NCBI GenBank assembly: GCA_003993805.1
Contig: RSEF01000001.1
Coordinates: forward strand, 152,464,917 to 152,528,916
DNA length: 64,000 nucleotides
Reading direction: 5' to 3'
Origin: Himantopus leucocephalus
Taxonomy: Eukaryota; Chordata; Aves; Charadriiformes; Recurvirostridae
Each line of letters starts with the position of its first letter. Position 1 is the first letter of the stretch. Positions 11,301-23,067 of the stretch are shown piece after piece. The translations under genes were made by a program, and so were the position numbers. The notes under the pieces are model-generated. The model saw only the letters and a program-made list of their open reading frames with translations. It was not told where the DNA came from and made no database searches.

Positions 11301-14300
11301 CAATATAAAGTAAAATGGAGTTTGTAGTAACGCTGAAGGAGGCAATGTTTTGTGCGCTGTACAACTATAGTGTCACGCTGTAATTAAAGANTTTTTGTGC
11401 GCTGTACTGAAATCTTGGTGAACTATAGTGTCACGCTGTAATTAAAGAAAAAATAATTGCTTCGTTTCTGTTTTTTGAAAGGCCAAATCCTGTGATGTTA
11501 TGAACTGGCTCTATTGTTTTAAGTAGCAGCTGATACCTTTTNGTTTTGTGCGCTGTACAACTATAGTGTCACGCTGTAATTAAAGAAAAAATAATTTCTT
11601 CGTTTCTGTTTTTTGAAAGGCCAAATCCTGTGATATTATGAACTGGCTCTATTGTTTTAAGTAGCAGCTGATACCTTTTGTTGTGAATCTGCTCTGAGCT
11701 GTGTAAAGCTTCGTCATGCATATTTAAATGGCACTCATGTTGGTTTTTTTTATGAAATAGCATCGGAATAATTATCTATATCTGGTAGAATAGTATTCAA
11801 GAAATACTACCATATTTTCCATTATATATTTTAACAACCACGGCTGTGCTTGAAAGCAGGTCAACAGTAAAGATTGTTCTCTTTTTCAGATGCCTGCTTT
11901 TTTAAGAGAGATTCTTTTTGGGCAGGGTTTCTTCTTACAAGATATTCTTAAATCAGGAAATAAAAATATTACAACTGAGATATGAGCAGCTGCTAACTAA
12001 AACAAATGGTTTGAGTGAGACATGCAGGTGAAACACGTTCTAGCCCACCTTCAGGAGTGTCCCCATACCTATCAGTCCTGTGCTGTAGCCTTGCTGTTGC
12101 AGTATTTTGGCAAAAGTGGTTTCATTTGGAGGAAGTCCTCCTGAGCCGCCATTCCAAAAAATAACACGGTAATTGTTTATAGCATCCATCCCTAAAAAGT
12201 ACAGTAATAAACAATCTTAGTAAGTATAACTGGTAGAGTACTTTTATCAAACATACTTTTTTGTTTCCTGGTTTCATTGATATTATAGCGCTAAATGTTT
12301 ATCCTAATGCTGTTTGGGGAAATGAATCTAGGACTCTGGACAAGATTAAGAAAGAGTTAAGTCTCTCCATTATACAATACCTATTCTTCTTTGTATCTCA
12401 TACTGAGACATTTTATTTTATTATATTTGGAATGGCACAGTTGTATAGGAGCTTTTATACATCACAGTGGCATCCAGGCTGGATAAAGTTTGGCCGTGAG
12501 GGCAGGGAGGAGGGTAGGGAGACTTCAGCACTCTGTCAGTCTCAAACTCCGGCTTGCAGAAAGCTGCCTGGGAACTCAAGATTTCCTGGCACGGTGGCAT
12601 GGCTGGTATCCGACTTCTGAAACCCACAGAGTAGCTATCTAGCACCACAATCTTCTCCTCACCTGCAGGTTTACACCCTGTAATTTGGCATTATATACTG
12701 GCATAACCCCATCATACAATGTTATGCAAGGTACAATCTGTCATGGAGGTGTTGAATGTCTCTGGTCCTGTTCTAATAAGTGGGAGAGAGTCTGTATAAG
12801 CTCATGTGCGTTTTTCAGGCTATCTATCTCAGTGGGAGCTGTCATGATAAAAGTAGGATGACATGTCAGCTTCAAAATGCCTCAGGAAGGATGGCACTGA
12901 AGATCATTTGCAGTAGAACAAGCGTTAGAGAGTTGCTGTTAGAAACATGTAGAGCTATTTGTTTATCATACCTCTTCATCTCTGGGATGCAGTTTGACAG
13001 GGTAGTATTTTTTCTTCAAAAACAGAACTGGGAAAAATAATATAGCTGTCAAACTGTCATTTCATAGGATGGATGAATTCTGACACATAGGTAAGAAAGC
13101 TTTCCTGTAAACGATGCGTTCTGCACCTCGACTGGAGAGAATGGCCACACATCTGCATAGACCTACTCTGCTCCCTGCGGGGCTGAGCTGTTTCTGATAT
13201 CTGATGAGGAGTCACCCATGACAGAAATTAATATAACTAACGCTTTAGAAATGTGTTATTACTGTTCATGTTCTGTGTAATGACTTTTTTGAATGTAACA
13301 ATTTGTACTAACTCCATTCTGGTTGCAATCTGTGCAACAGAGCACCAAAATGCAACTGAAGTTGCGAGCTGGGGGGAAACAAGCTGCTCTGCAGAGCAGG
13401 CTCTTCTCTGCTCTGCTTCCCCCTGGGTTGGTTCATTATACCCCATTAATATAGATATCACCTCAAAGGCACTTGACCTAGCTGGTGTGTCTTTGTGTGC
13501 CTCAGTGAGGGATGACGTGTTTGTGGCAACCCTTCTATTCGCACACCCTCATTTCTTTTGTGCTCATATTATGACATTGTTCCCTTCAGCAATATAGCAG
13601 TGTTTAAAGGCTATGCTTGGTTTTGCAAGGCAAACCTGATCGGAGGGGATATCTGCCGGTGAGGAAAGCTGCTCTGCTGGGGGTGCAAAGTGGAGCCGCA
13701 GCAATGTGTTGAGTCAGTTTCACTCCTTCCTTTGCCAGGCGATCAATGTTTGGGGTCCTAAAAATTGAACCAACACTGTCAAGTATCATTCAGAGAGTCT
13801 TCAAGGGAATGGGGAGGAGAAATAATATACTTGTCTTTATTTTGGGAAGTTTGTTCTATTTGAAGATGGTCAGAAAATGTAATTTTAAATTTTATTTTTA
13901 TTTGCTCAAGTGACGGGGAAATACTTTTTCTTATTTTTTTTCTTTCTTCATTAACAATTGCTATCTGGATAAATTTCAAGCCAATCATTCCTTCTTTTTT
14001 CCCAAGTCTTATGAAGGGCCTTGCAGAAATTTACCCCACTGCTCTTGAAGAAGAAAACTCATGCCTTGGGAATGATGCTACGCTGAAGTGGAGGCCTGGC
14101 CACACAGAGCCCCATCAACCACCTATGATCATGGGCAGCCTATCAGAAACTTGCTGGCCAGTGCCGATCAGGGTGAGATTCTGAGAACTTTGCTGGATGA
14201 GGGGAGCGATCGTACCAAATTTGGTTTTGTTCAAAGAAGTGACAAGCTGGTAGGAAACCAGCAGGCAATAACGTGGCACGATTTTCAAAGAGAAGGGAAA

Positions 14301-15505
14301 CTCTTTGTCCTTGGGTCTGAAAAGAGAAGTTTTTCCTAGTAACATAGCACATTGCAGTGATTTATAGTGTATTTTGCTGTGAGACTGGGAAAGAATGGCA
14401 AAACAGAGTTAAATGAGGTAATGAGGCCTGATATGTGGAAAGAGGGGACAACATTTCTATCTTCAGGTACGTGCAAGAGCTTAGCATTTCTCAATGTCGG
14501 GCAATTAAGGAATATACAAGAAGGGCTGACATATTCCCACAGTAAAGCATCTCAGGATAGCAGAGCTGGCCCTGGTAATGCCCTCTAGGCTGTGAGATAA
14601 TCCTGGTCATGCTTTACGTTTACCCGTGGCACCCATGGGAAATCCTCCCATTTCTCCAGGAAATGAAGTTGAAGATGGCTCAAATAGCTGGTGATGGGGT
14701 GAGGACTGCAGTCTTACATTAAATAACACACCAGCTCTGTTGACTGTTCTGCTCAGTTTCCTTACCTGATAGTATCATTCCCATAGCAACCTACATCCCC
14801 TATGCCGAGGTCATCAGCCATCAACAGGACAATGTTTGGCTGTGTGACGATGGAAAGCTGTGTCAGCGGTGGCTGCAGAAGCAGACCAAAAATCAGGGGT
14901 GCGACCAGGGATGTCCTGAAACACAGAAGAAGGAAAGAAGCCAATGACTTGGCCATTCATCACTCCCGCTGCATGAGGCTGAAGACCCTCCCACCTGAGT
15001 TTGGCTGCAGACCAGACCACTCTCTGCCCAGACGTAGAGGGTGTGTTAAAATTTGATCACTGACAAAACCAAATGTCATGGAAGAGAGTGTCAGGGCCAT
15101 AACTTCAAAATCTCTTTTTCCGATCATTTCCAAGCTTCCTATGAGCAGTCTCACTTGGGAATTTACACGTGACAGATGATGTATAAGTTACTATGCTTTA
15201 GTGGCTTGGGATGTTTTTTAGAAGTCGTTTTGGGAAACTGAGAACGTGATCAACATCCTCTGATGTCCTTCTCACCCTGACTGGGACCTTTGTGTTGTGA
15301 AAAAGCTGAGATCAAGAAAAACAAACAAAATCACATTGTGAGTATACTATATAAACAACCTTACTCTTTTATAATACAGTCTTACGTCGTTATTAAACTT
15401 CACTCACTTCAAATCTAAGTATGATATAACAATAAGTCGAGAACTTTTTTCTTACCAAGAAGATGTTAGTTGCAAAATCATTTCTGCATTTGGAGTGCTC
15501 AGATC
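8244..15505 (-). CDS. Arylsulfatase gene 2 (ARSD/ARSH/ARSL/STS family), 3' exons not seen
   Basis: Six coding exons join in phase (15456-15481 plus UTR to 15505, 14766-14915, 13636-13757, 12069-12191, 9113-9536, 8244-8380) into about 328 residues. Visible are an N-terminal hydrophobic segment (about 12-22), Asp43-Asp44, Cys83 in CTPSR with Arg87, Lys142 and His144 of GKWH, two membrane helices near 198-216 and 222-242, and His298 in LHSHTP, which corresponds to the second active-site histidine of the family. The frame is open throughout. The paralogue downstream (gene 1) shares exon lengths and phases. The hairpin exon resembles ARSD most by recall, and the last exon ARSL/ARSD, so no symbol is assigned. 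The C-terminal third (a second metal-binding Asp, the Gly-rich block and the C-terminal domain) is missing, probably inside the N gap at 8069-8168. Confidence 0.9.
8381..9112. other. Intron of gene 2
   Basis: Intron of 732 bp with good GTAAAG donor and T-rich acceptor. Plus-strand frames of 76-93 codons here are chance openings. Confidence 0.7.
9113..9536 (-). CDS. Gene 2 exon: GKWH active site and membrane hairpin
   Basis: Coding exon of 424 bp, the same length as its gene 1 counterpart. Acceptor is ATTTTCAG and donor GAAAG|GTAAAG. It encodes [20 protein letters not shown], the block [13 protein letters not shown], two hydrophobic stretches and [26 protein letters not shown], ending SFIER. 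About 85 of 142 residues match gene 1. Differences concentrate in the luminal loop before the first helix and within both helices, while the active-site part is nearly unchanged. Confidence 0.94.
9537..12068. other. Intron of gene 2
   Basis: Large intron, mostly AT-rich and without recognised repeats apart from the N-joined duplication at 11347-11680. Confidence 0.7.
11347..11680. repeat. Direct duplication joined by single Ns (likely assembly artefact)
   Basis: Three copies of a segment beginning GTGCGCTGTAC and containing ACTATAGTGTCACGCTG are separated by single Ns at 11391 and 11542. The first copy (11347-11390) is short. The second (11392-11541) and third (11543-11680) are nearly identical over their whole length, with two base differences and a 13-bp insertion in the second. 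A new N exactly at each junction points to overlapping contigs or haplotypes being laid end to end rather than a true tandem repeat. Confidence 0.75.
12069..12191 (-). CDS. Gene 2 exon: [11 protein letters not shown] block
   Basis: Coding exon of 123 bp between acceptor TTTTTAG and donor GATAG|GTATGG. It encodes [19 protein letters not shown], then [20 protein letters not shown] and LIG. Length and phase equal the gene 1 exon at 2461-2583, and the NET sequon is kept. Confidence 0.93.
12192..13635. other. Intron of gene 2
   Basis: Contains a moderately GC-rich stretch at 12450-12650 and an LTR-like composition at about 13040-13560, but I could not find paired termini or a target duplication, so I do not call an element. 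Confidence 0.6.
13636..13757 (-). CDS. Gene 2 exon: CTPSR sulfatase signature
   Basis: Coding exon of 122 bp between a TTTTTAG acceptor and donor ATCAG|GTTTGC. It encodes [20 protein letters not shown], then [21 protein letters not shown]. The motif cysteine (Cys83 in my numbering) and Arg are intact. Unlike gene 1, the usual Arg of PNIDRLA is present. Confidence 0.95.
13758..14765. other. Intron of gene 2
   Basis: No recognised repeat. Overlapping open frames on both strands at 14088-14352 lack any family resemblance. Confidence 0.65.
14766..14915 (-). CDS. Gene 2 exon: signal segment and ADDLGIGD metal site
   Basis: Coding exon of 150 bp between acceptor CTGTGTTTCAG and donor TCAG|GTAAGG. 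It encodes [20 protein letters not shown], then [20 protein letters not shown] and NDTI. The frame stays open upstream into a Met at 14956, but a clear splice acceptor intervenes and that stretch does not resemble the family, so I treat it as intron. Nine bases longer than the gene 1 exon, all in the signal-peptide part. Confidence 0.92.
14916..15455. other. First coding intron of gene 2
   Basis: Intron of 540 bp between the proposed start exon and the signal-segment exon. Minus-strand frames here end before either splice site and are treated as noise. Confidence 0.5.
15456..15505 (-). CDS. Gene 2 candidate first coding exon
   Basis: Proposed exon of 50 bp with acceptor GTTTTGCAG right of 15505 and donor TCTTG|GTAAGA at 15456. 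ATG at 15481 opens MILQLTSS plus two bases, which joins in phase to the exon at 14915 to give MILQLTSSW followed by the hydrophobic run [13 protein letters not shown], a credible signal peptide. A short out-of-frame ATG lies eight bases upstream. Because the exon has its own acceptor, a further non-coding 5' exon is expected to the right. Confidence 0.6.
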
Positions 15506-17820
15506 CTGCAAAACCAAGAAAGAGAGCCTCGTCATGTTTGCATCTTCCTAGTAGTCACTGCAATAAAAGTAGATAAAAAACTTAATCAAAGCCTATCAAC
15601 ACTGTCTCTGTTTTATTTACTTCAGTGCACCTCAGATCAGACCCTAAATGAAGAAGTAAAGGAATTAATGCTATTTTTATTGCTAGTACTTCTTGAGTTC
15701 TTAGAGGATTTTTTCTTTTTGTGTAGAGTTTATCTTAAAATAGCACAGTAATTCTCTTTTGTTACACGACTCAGCTTTATGAAAAGTACTTACTGTTCAG
15801 AAAGGAAGAGAAGAGCTTTTTAAAATCCAGTCCTCAATATCATTTATTTTTCTGTAATCACAGAGACAGTAGCAGCCTGCTGCTTCTTCACATAATGTGC
15901 CAAGTTTCCTTTCAGAGTTGTAAGAGATATCTTTAGTTGTAGAAATTCTAATCATCCCCTTCCAACAATGACATTTCCTTAGAAGACACTCAATTTGCGA
16001 CCTCCTGTTGTTTGACTCTGAGCTGAGCTTTTTTCTTTTTTGTATGTGTCAGATTTCAGGGTGTGATGCTATTTCCCCCCCTGTTTCTGCACAACTTTCT
16101 GCAAAGGTTCCTCTGGGGCTTTCACTGCCAGGACAAGACTTTGAAGTAAGGGCCAAACGACCTTGGTTCAAAGGCTTTAAAATAGACTCTTTTCAAGTTT
16201 ATCCCATGTCTGGTTGAACTATCCCAAGCATCCCAACTTTATAAATTATGTTGGTTTCACATTTTTTTTTAACAGAAATGATAGTATTTAGCAGCTTAGT
16301 TAATATCCATAGTTCTTACATTTTATTCATCATCACTACAAGCCTCAATGGGAAAATTAAAATTTCTATGCTTAGAAAATTGGCATCCAAACAGCTTTAA
16401 ATGCTTATTTACAAGTGCAATGCCGATGCAGCATCCCTATCTACAGACACTCAGACTTGGTTTCCTGCATTTGGATTTGTGCCTTGGCTGCGTCCTAAGT
16501 AGGTATAGGAAACATACCAGAGGACATCTCAGCCATCTTTTACATACTATGTGTCTCCAAAACAGTTGAAATAAATAGGAGTTGGAAATATTCAAATTTA
16601 ATTGTGTAATTGGTTGTCACTAACTGCCTGTACTTCACGGTAGAGATACACTGAGTCAAAGCACAGGCTGGAGCTCAAGGCTGAGTTTCCTCAGAAGCTG
16701 CCTGTAAAATAGCGGGTAATATACAGAAAACAGTTACCGCTCTGACTGATATTATCCCTCTCAAGCCATTTCCTTAGTGAAAGGCGATGGGAGTCCAGTC
16801 AGAGAAACTTTAGCAGCGCTGGTGGGAACAAGAGGGACAGCAAAAGCAGCTTGCCCCATTCCTCCCCTTTCTGAGAAGTCAGAGGGGACCCCAGGTCCCC
16901 GCTCTGCAGTGCAGCTCCTTGCCCAGCCCCCGGCAGCAGCAAGCGCCCGCCTGATTCAGCCCCAAGCAGTTTGGAGGATGCCTTTTTGGGGACCTCTTTG
17001 GGACCACTTTTGCCAAAGTGGCACTAAAGCCATGCTGCAAGCAAACAGTCCACTGTGCTATCTGAATTGAATTCAGCTTAAAGCAAAACTCTTTCTTCCC
17101 TCTCCCATTATTTAACCCCTGCAAAGTAATTTATGTTTTACCCCTTTCTTTATCCATTTTAATGATCCAGGGGGGCATAGCTTGCATATCTTTCATATTT
17201 TATGAGCTGTTTTCCTTTACTGATTGAACTGTTTTGATCCATCTTTACTTTTCAGTCAAAATATTCACAAGATAGTGAAATCCCAATTCAAGCCAGTTTG
17301 CATATGAGAAAATATTCATACTTTTAGATACACTCAGATACACTTTCCACAAAAGCACTACCCATTTGTGGCATCAGTTTGGCAACACTTGGTGAAAGTT
17401 CTTACAGGTAATTCCATTCAATTTTGTACTGTTCAGTCTGTGAAAACGTCTCCTAAAAATTCCTGTTTTGGAGACTTGATAACAATAAAAGCCAGATTTA
17501 TGATAACAAGTTGCCTGCAGCTATCTGCTCTCGCTTTGTACGCAGGCATGTATGAGAATAATGTTGTTGTAAAGGGAAATGCCTTTTAAAAACTTCCTTG
17601 AGATATTTTTATCTACAGAAGCAAAAAAAAATAATTTCCAAATGCCCATTAAAATTTTCCTGTGCATTTCCTGACATAGTAAGGGAGGAATACGGTACCT
17701 GGTCAGGCTACGGCCAAAGCAGGCAGCTGATAGACTGGAGTGTGAGATTATTTTCTGTCGACTTAAAACCATTCCAAATTTTTCAGCACAACGACTGCTG
17801 CTACAGCACAGCGGCCAACA
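15506..17820. other. Upstream of gene 2, probably 5' UTR intron
   Basis: No coding exon recognised. A GC-richer stretch at about 16780-17050 has overlapping frames on both strands without family resemblance. Confidence 0.45.
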
Positions 17821-18060
17821 TCTGTTTCTGAAGGCAGTCCTTAAATCTGCCCTAGCTGCTCATGCGCGCTTCGCCACAGGAAAGCCGTGTTATACCAGAG
17901 CTTGCAAGCGGCTGGCTGCTCTAACTTATACCGGAGCCTCTTAAGCTGCACGTCTCACTGCTGTTTGCACAACGATGACATTCATACACGCGCGAGGGTT
18001 GGGCTGGGGAACACCGCAGATGTAGCTAAAACGCTTTCTGCCCAAGCAGCGGTTTCTCAA
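17821..18060 (-). promoter_or_regulatory. CpG-rich patch, candidate promoter of gene 2
   Basis: I count 14 CpG dinucleotides in these 240 bp, close to the number expected from base composition, while surrounding DNA is strongly CpG-poor as usual in birds. It includes CGCG clusters near 17865 and 17990. It lies about 2.4 kb upstream of the proposed first coding exon of gene 2, a suitable place for its promoter. Direction is inferred from the gene, not read from the patch. A consensus-like minus-strand donor GTAAGT lies at about 18173-18178, just upstream of the patch. Confidence 0.3.
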
Positions 18061-21000
18061 GGGAAGAGCAGGACCTCCTTCAAGTCTGAGACACTCCAAT
18101 GAAAGGCACTATAAATAACAATTCCCCATAAACCTCTCCTCTTTTCCACCAAGGAAAACAGAAAATTACTGTACTTACAAAGCAGCAATTCTTTGTCTGT
18201 AGAAATAGAAATTAAGTGACTATCTTCACTTTATGTCAGCCGCGAGTGCCTGCAGCGATGACAAGGTCCTCTCTGCACATGCAGTGAGAAACAGTTTTAG
18301 GGTGTGGGGAGGAAATGCCAGCAAGAGACCTGAATTCGCTTTTGCAGAAAATGAGTCATTTGGCTTCACTTCAGAGTGCTGCGTGTTTCCTAGTCATCAC
18401 TCAAAGGGACGAATTAAGGTTACATGCTGGCTAACGCTTTATTTCTTGATTTTTCTTGTTTGAGTCCTGTTGTATCGAGTGTTTTGGGAGAGCATGAGAT
18501 ACTATCAAACAGCAATCTTGCTTTACTAACAGAGAATTTGCTGTGTTTTCATATCTTAAAAGAGAAGAGGGACGTTGTTATGGGTTGGTGGTACATCACC
18601 AATTGCAGTGCTCAGGTTGGGTTGCTAGTGGAGCGCCTCTCAGGCAAGTTACAGCACCATAGGTGTTCCCTCCCCTGCTCTCCCCCACCCCAGCGTTTCC
18701 ATGCTGGAGTGGTTACAGCCAGCACACACAGGAGAGGTGATGTGTCTGGTTTTCTTTCCCTCAGTGCCTGCTTCCTCATCCCCACCCATGTTATAGCATC
18801 TCAGTCTGTACCTTTCCATTTTCCATTCCCCTTCACTGTGCCTTTAGTGCTTCAGGAGTCATTAATGTATTGAGGATTTCTTGTTGTCTGATGCCCTCTG
18901 CTGCTGTATGATTTCTAAAAGGAAAGCGCCTTCTGAGGTGCTGGGTTTTTCTGTCCAGGATGCGATCAGTCCTAGCCAGGCCCTGCTGACTGGGAGAGCC
19001 CTTCTTGCAGCTGGAGCCTTCTCCACAGCTCTCCTATTCTCCTTGTGTTTTTCCAGGACTTCTTGCAAATTCTATAGTATTTGTAACAGAAAACCACAAA
19101 CTACAACTGCTATGTTATTTACTAAATTTAGAGTGTAGCAGAAAATTGAGTGCGTGTCTGCAGTAACACTGCAGTAACACGTCTTCGTTGTTTTGTACGT
19201 AGACTTCTTCTAACACAGGGAGAGCTAGACCGGGTCACTGCTGTAAGTAGCACTCATTGAAATCTGGCTGCTGGGAATTACCACCTGGGCACAGCTATGG
19301 CATAACGAAGATAAAGGGGGGAGGGTAGTGTTTGTGGTCTAAAGACATTCCTCTCACAGTGACAACTAGTGTTCATTTTGGTGTTTGATCTGTGAAGGAG
19401 GGGAAGGTGAATGCCCTCTCACTGATGCCATGTAAAGATTTTCAAAAAGTGCAGGCAAAGCTAATTCTGTTCCCAGCCATTGCACTAACTAGCTCTACCT
19501 GTTTTCTGTGAGGAAATTTTTAGAAAGCCTGTATTTGCTCAGAATGTGGAATGAATGTGGAATTTTGCAGAAGCCTTGCATACTCGTGTCTTTTACCCTC
19601 CTTTTCTTTAAACTAAGTACTGAAGGAAGTAGCACTTACTGACCTTACTAAAGTACTTCAGCATCCAAGAGTGGAAGGCCCAAGTTAGAAGCAGTTTGAT
19701 TCTAGGATACGGTGATAAAGAGGCTCCCTCTAGCGACTAATTGATTTTTGAGATCTTGTTATGTTTCAGAGAACATTTGATTCACGCTCTACCTTTCTAA
19801 AAGTGACTGCACAATAATGTAAAATGGTGTTGTTTCTTTGAACTCTGATTTACATTAGGTCTTCAAGGCCTGAATGCCCACGAGCAGTTGCAGAGCCTTA
19901 CCTGCTTTCCTGGAGCACGTAACCTGGGTTTGTGACACTGGGAAGGAACCTGGTTGGTGCGCTCGAGGGCTGCTCTGCAACGTTAGCCAAAGTGCAATGA
20001 GTAGGGGTGAGTGGGAGAGTCACTTCAAAAGTGCACTCCTGGTCAGGGGTAAAGCGGTAATTCAGATGCCCCAATTCCTGCCTAAAGCTCGACTTAGAAG
20101 CCTGCTGCTCACAAGTCTCAGACAACGATTCAGATTACTTACATGCCATCTAACCTCTTAAGGGAATCTAAAAATCTGTGTGTGTTTCCATTTTGGGAAA
20201 CAATTTGCTGTGCTGACTAAGCGTAACAGCCTCTTCTGGCCAGTAGAAATGGTAGGGGCAGGTACTTGCATGTAGGCACGATCATCCCACTTCAGCTGAG
20301 TGGGATGGGAACTTAGCTAAAAAAAGGAAAGCTTTTTTTTCTGGATCTCACGCCCATGGTTTTTGGTGGATTTTTTAACTAAAAGCTGTGAATAAGGTAT
20401 ATAAAGAGCACTTAGAACAGGAAGCATGGCTCTGCATTTCCCTTTCAGGAATCCCACCTTTTACAAGAGAGATGGATTTAACTGTCTTCAGAATAGCTTA
20501 TAGCTTGTTATAAGGTAGTTAAAAGTAAAAAGGGCCATGACCACTCCATTCAGCTCAGGAAAAACTGCTGTAGATGATCTTCAGTGGAAAAAAAAATAGT
20601 CTTCTCCTTCTTGTGCTTGCCTGCACAAGAGGGTGCTTAATTCAGACTCCTGAGGCCCTTCTGCTGCCCTTGGTCATGCACTTCTTTTGTCACAGGTTTC
20701 CAGCTTCTTTTCATTTTTTGGTGGCTTCTTCCCACCCAGGACAGTACAGCCCTTGTGTTGTCCCACAGAGGCGGCCACTTCTCTGTATGCTGCTCTGGAG
20801 GGACACCGCCTGCCCTAAGCACCGTATCATCACTCCTGCTGTTGACCTCTCCGGAGAATGCAGGCCGTGTATGCATCTGTGGCAGTCCGTACAGATGCTA
20901 TTTTTTAGGAACAGCTGCATGAAAGTCAAATGCTTAATAACAGGCAGGTGGTCTCTTGTCCTCTCTTCTCTCTACTGCAGTGAATGTAGTGGTATCCTAA

Positions 21001-23067
21001 CGTGTGTGAATATTTATGTACATACCAGAATTTACAAAGCTTCTGGGTTTTTTTTTCCTTTCAATGGAAAAGAAGAGCAAAACAGATTTAGGACAGTTTT
21101 TAGGCAGTTGAGGCTGCTAGACTAAAATTTACACTGAAAATATTAAAAACCAAACCAAAACAAGAATGTTTCACAAACAATCAAGATCAATACAGAGTGG
21201 GGAGATCTGAAAAAAAAAAAAAAGGATTTTCCCTAACAACCTATAAACTACACAAAAGAGATTTTAATAGCTTGTGGAAACAAGGCATCTATCTAACATG
21301 TTCTTAAAACCTCTGCCCTTTAAAACTGCTTAAATCAGTAGGAGTCTGGGATAAAGCACAATAGTGCATGAGGATCTGAAAGTATTACCTGATCCCATGT
21401 TCTGCTGCTTTATGAATTTTCCAGCACTGCAGCTGTTCTTGCAGATACCAAGAGCTATAGGCTCTGTGGGGTGCTAGTCCAACTACAGGGGCCTAAATAA
21501 AAATCTACAGTATTTAGTTTCAGACTGTTTTCTGATGCTGAGACTAAATATATTCACACAGGTAGAGATTATCTAGAAAAATTACTATGAGAATTTTGCA
21601 AAATGTTTTTTCTACCATGATAATTTATGAGGTAACATAGTGAAAAACCACAAGCCATCAGTGTCACTAAATAAAGACTAGATAAGGCATTCACAGGGTG
21701 TCACAGATTTTCAATGTTTTTATAAACTCAAGTAGTATGAAGTCAGGAATGCCTTTGTGCTAATACTTTATCAAAGACAATCAAGATGAAGTATAGGAGG
21801 CTTTAGTTTCTATTGCTTATTAATTAGCAATTAAAAATAGTGGGTATTAATAATTGGACATTATATAAAATTCTAGTAAAATAAACAGCTTAACAACTGC
21901 GAGTATTCCATATTCAGGTCAATTTTTCTGTCCACTGGTAAGTGATCGTTTAAACCAATGGTAGAGGAAATCTATAACTCAACATCCACAGAGGTATGCA
22001 AGCTTAAAAGGTAAAAGGTTTTGAGGCTCCTTAAAAAGCTGGGAGCCATACCATAGAGCAAGTACTGCATACAGATTACGTATGACTTGCAGGGGACAGA
22101 ACTACACTCATGTTTGTCTGCAAACAGCCACAATAGCAAAGTCAAAAAGAGACCCAGGAGTAGATTTTAGTAATGATTACTATGCTAGATTTACAGTAAT
22201 TTTGCTCCTTGTTACTACAGTTCACAAGTCAAGTTAAATCTATCTTCAGTATTTTTCTGGTGACTGCCACAAGCTGCAGTTTCTGAGTTTAGTATTCTGA
22301 AAGCCATGACACGCTTTAATTTCAAGCTTACTAATTGTAATCGTCATCACTGAAGAAACAATGGGGAGAAAAAAGGATAACACTGACCTGTAAATACAGA
22401 GCATTAAAAATAGTTCTTGCTAAATCAAAGCCCTTTTAAACAGTATTTTTGTATTACAAGCTTGAGGAAGAGTACTTGTCATTCAGAGTTGAGGATCAAC
22501 TTCAGAGACTAGGTCCTCTTGCCTATTTAAAATCACAAGTCACATAAATCGCCCACTGCAGTTGCAACAGTTGAACATCAGAATGGCTCCAGTACTGCAG
22601 AAAGGAGACATGTGGGTTCATTACAGGAATATTGTTTGCGCTCTCAGGGAATTCAACTTTGCCCCAGAAATCAATGGTGGGAACATTCCTAATGAAGCCA
22701 CAAAGAAACAGCTTTGCTGCAATGGTCTACATAGAACAAAAACGTGGATTAGGAGGTCTGAAATGTTTTTATATCAATGGCATTCTTAAGCCAAGGTTGC
22801 GCTACGGACTTCTGCTGGCATAGCTATGTTGGTCAAGGGGGTGAAATGCAGTTTTGCCAGGGTATGGTGGGAAAGAAATGGCTAAAATAAACACAATACT
22901 AGAAGTGATTTATTACTTTTTTTTTTGGTACAAAATGCATCTTCAGCAGGACTGACTGGCTGATACTGTATTCCATCATGCCATTTAAGTGTTCTGAAAA
23001 TGGACGTGGTCTCATGCTTTTAATTCATGAACTTACTGTATTTTCTTCTAACATCTCACTTCAACAT
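18061..23067. other. Intergenic or upstream DNA, no gene recognised
   Basis: Contains a 183-codon plus-strand open frame at 20574-21125, rich in Leu, Cys and Ser with no domain I recognise and an overlapping opposite-strand frame, so probably chance. No repeat identified with confidence. Confidence 0.45.

Noticed and set aside
13040..13560. Possible LTR in a gene 2 intron, with TATA-like and pyrimidine-rich stretches
   Set aside because: No paired TG...CA ends with a target duplication could be found.
14762..14956. Gene 2 start at the Met at 14956 in a continuous open frame
   Set aside because: A pyrimidine-rich TTTCAG acceptor interrupts the frame at the position where gene 1 also has its acceptor, and the upstream exon joins in phase.
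22562..22789. Plus-strand frame containing GGNIPNEAT, similar to the sulfatase block [10 protein letters not shown]
   Set aside because: Wrong strand for the genes, no flanking family motifs, and a short match expected by chance.
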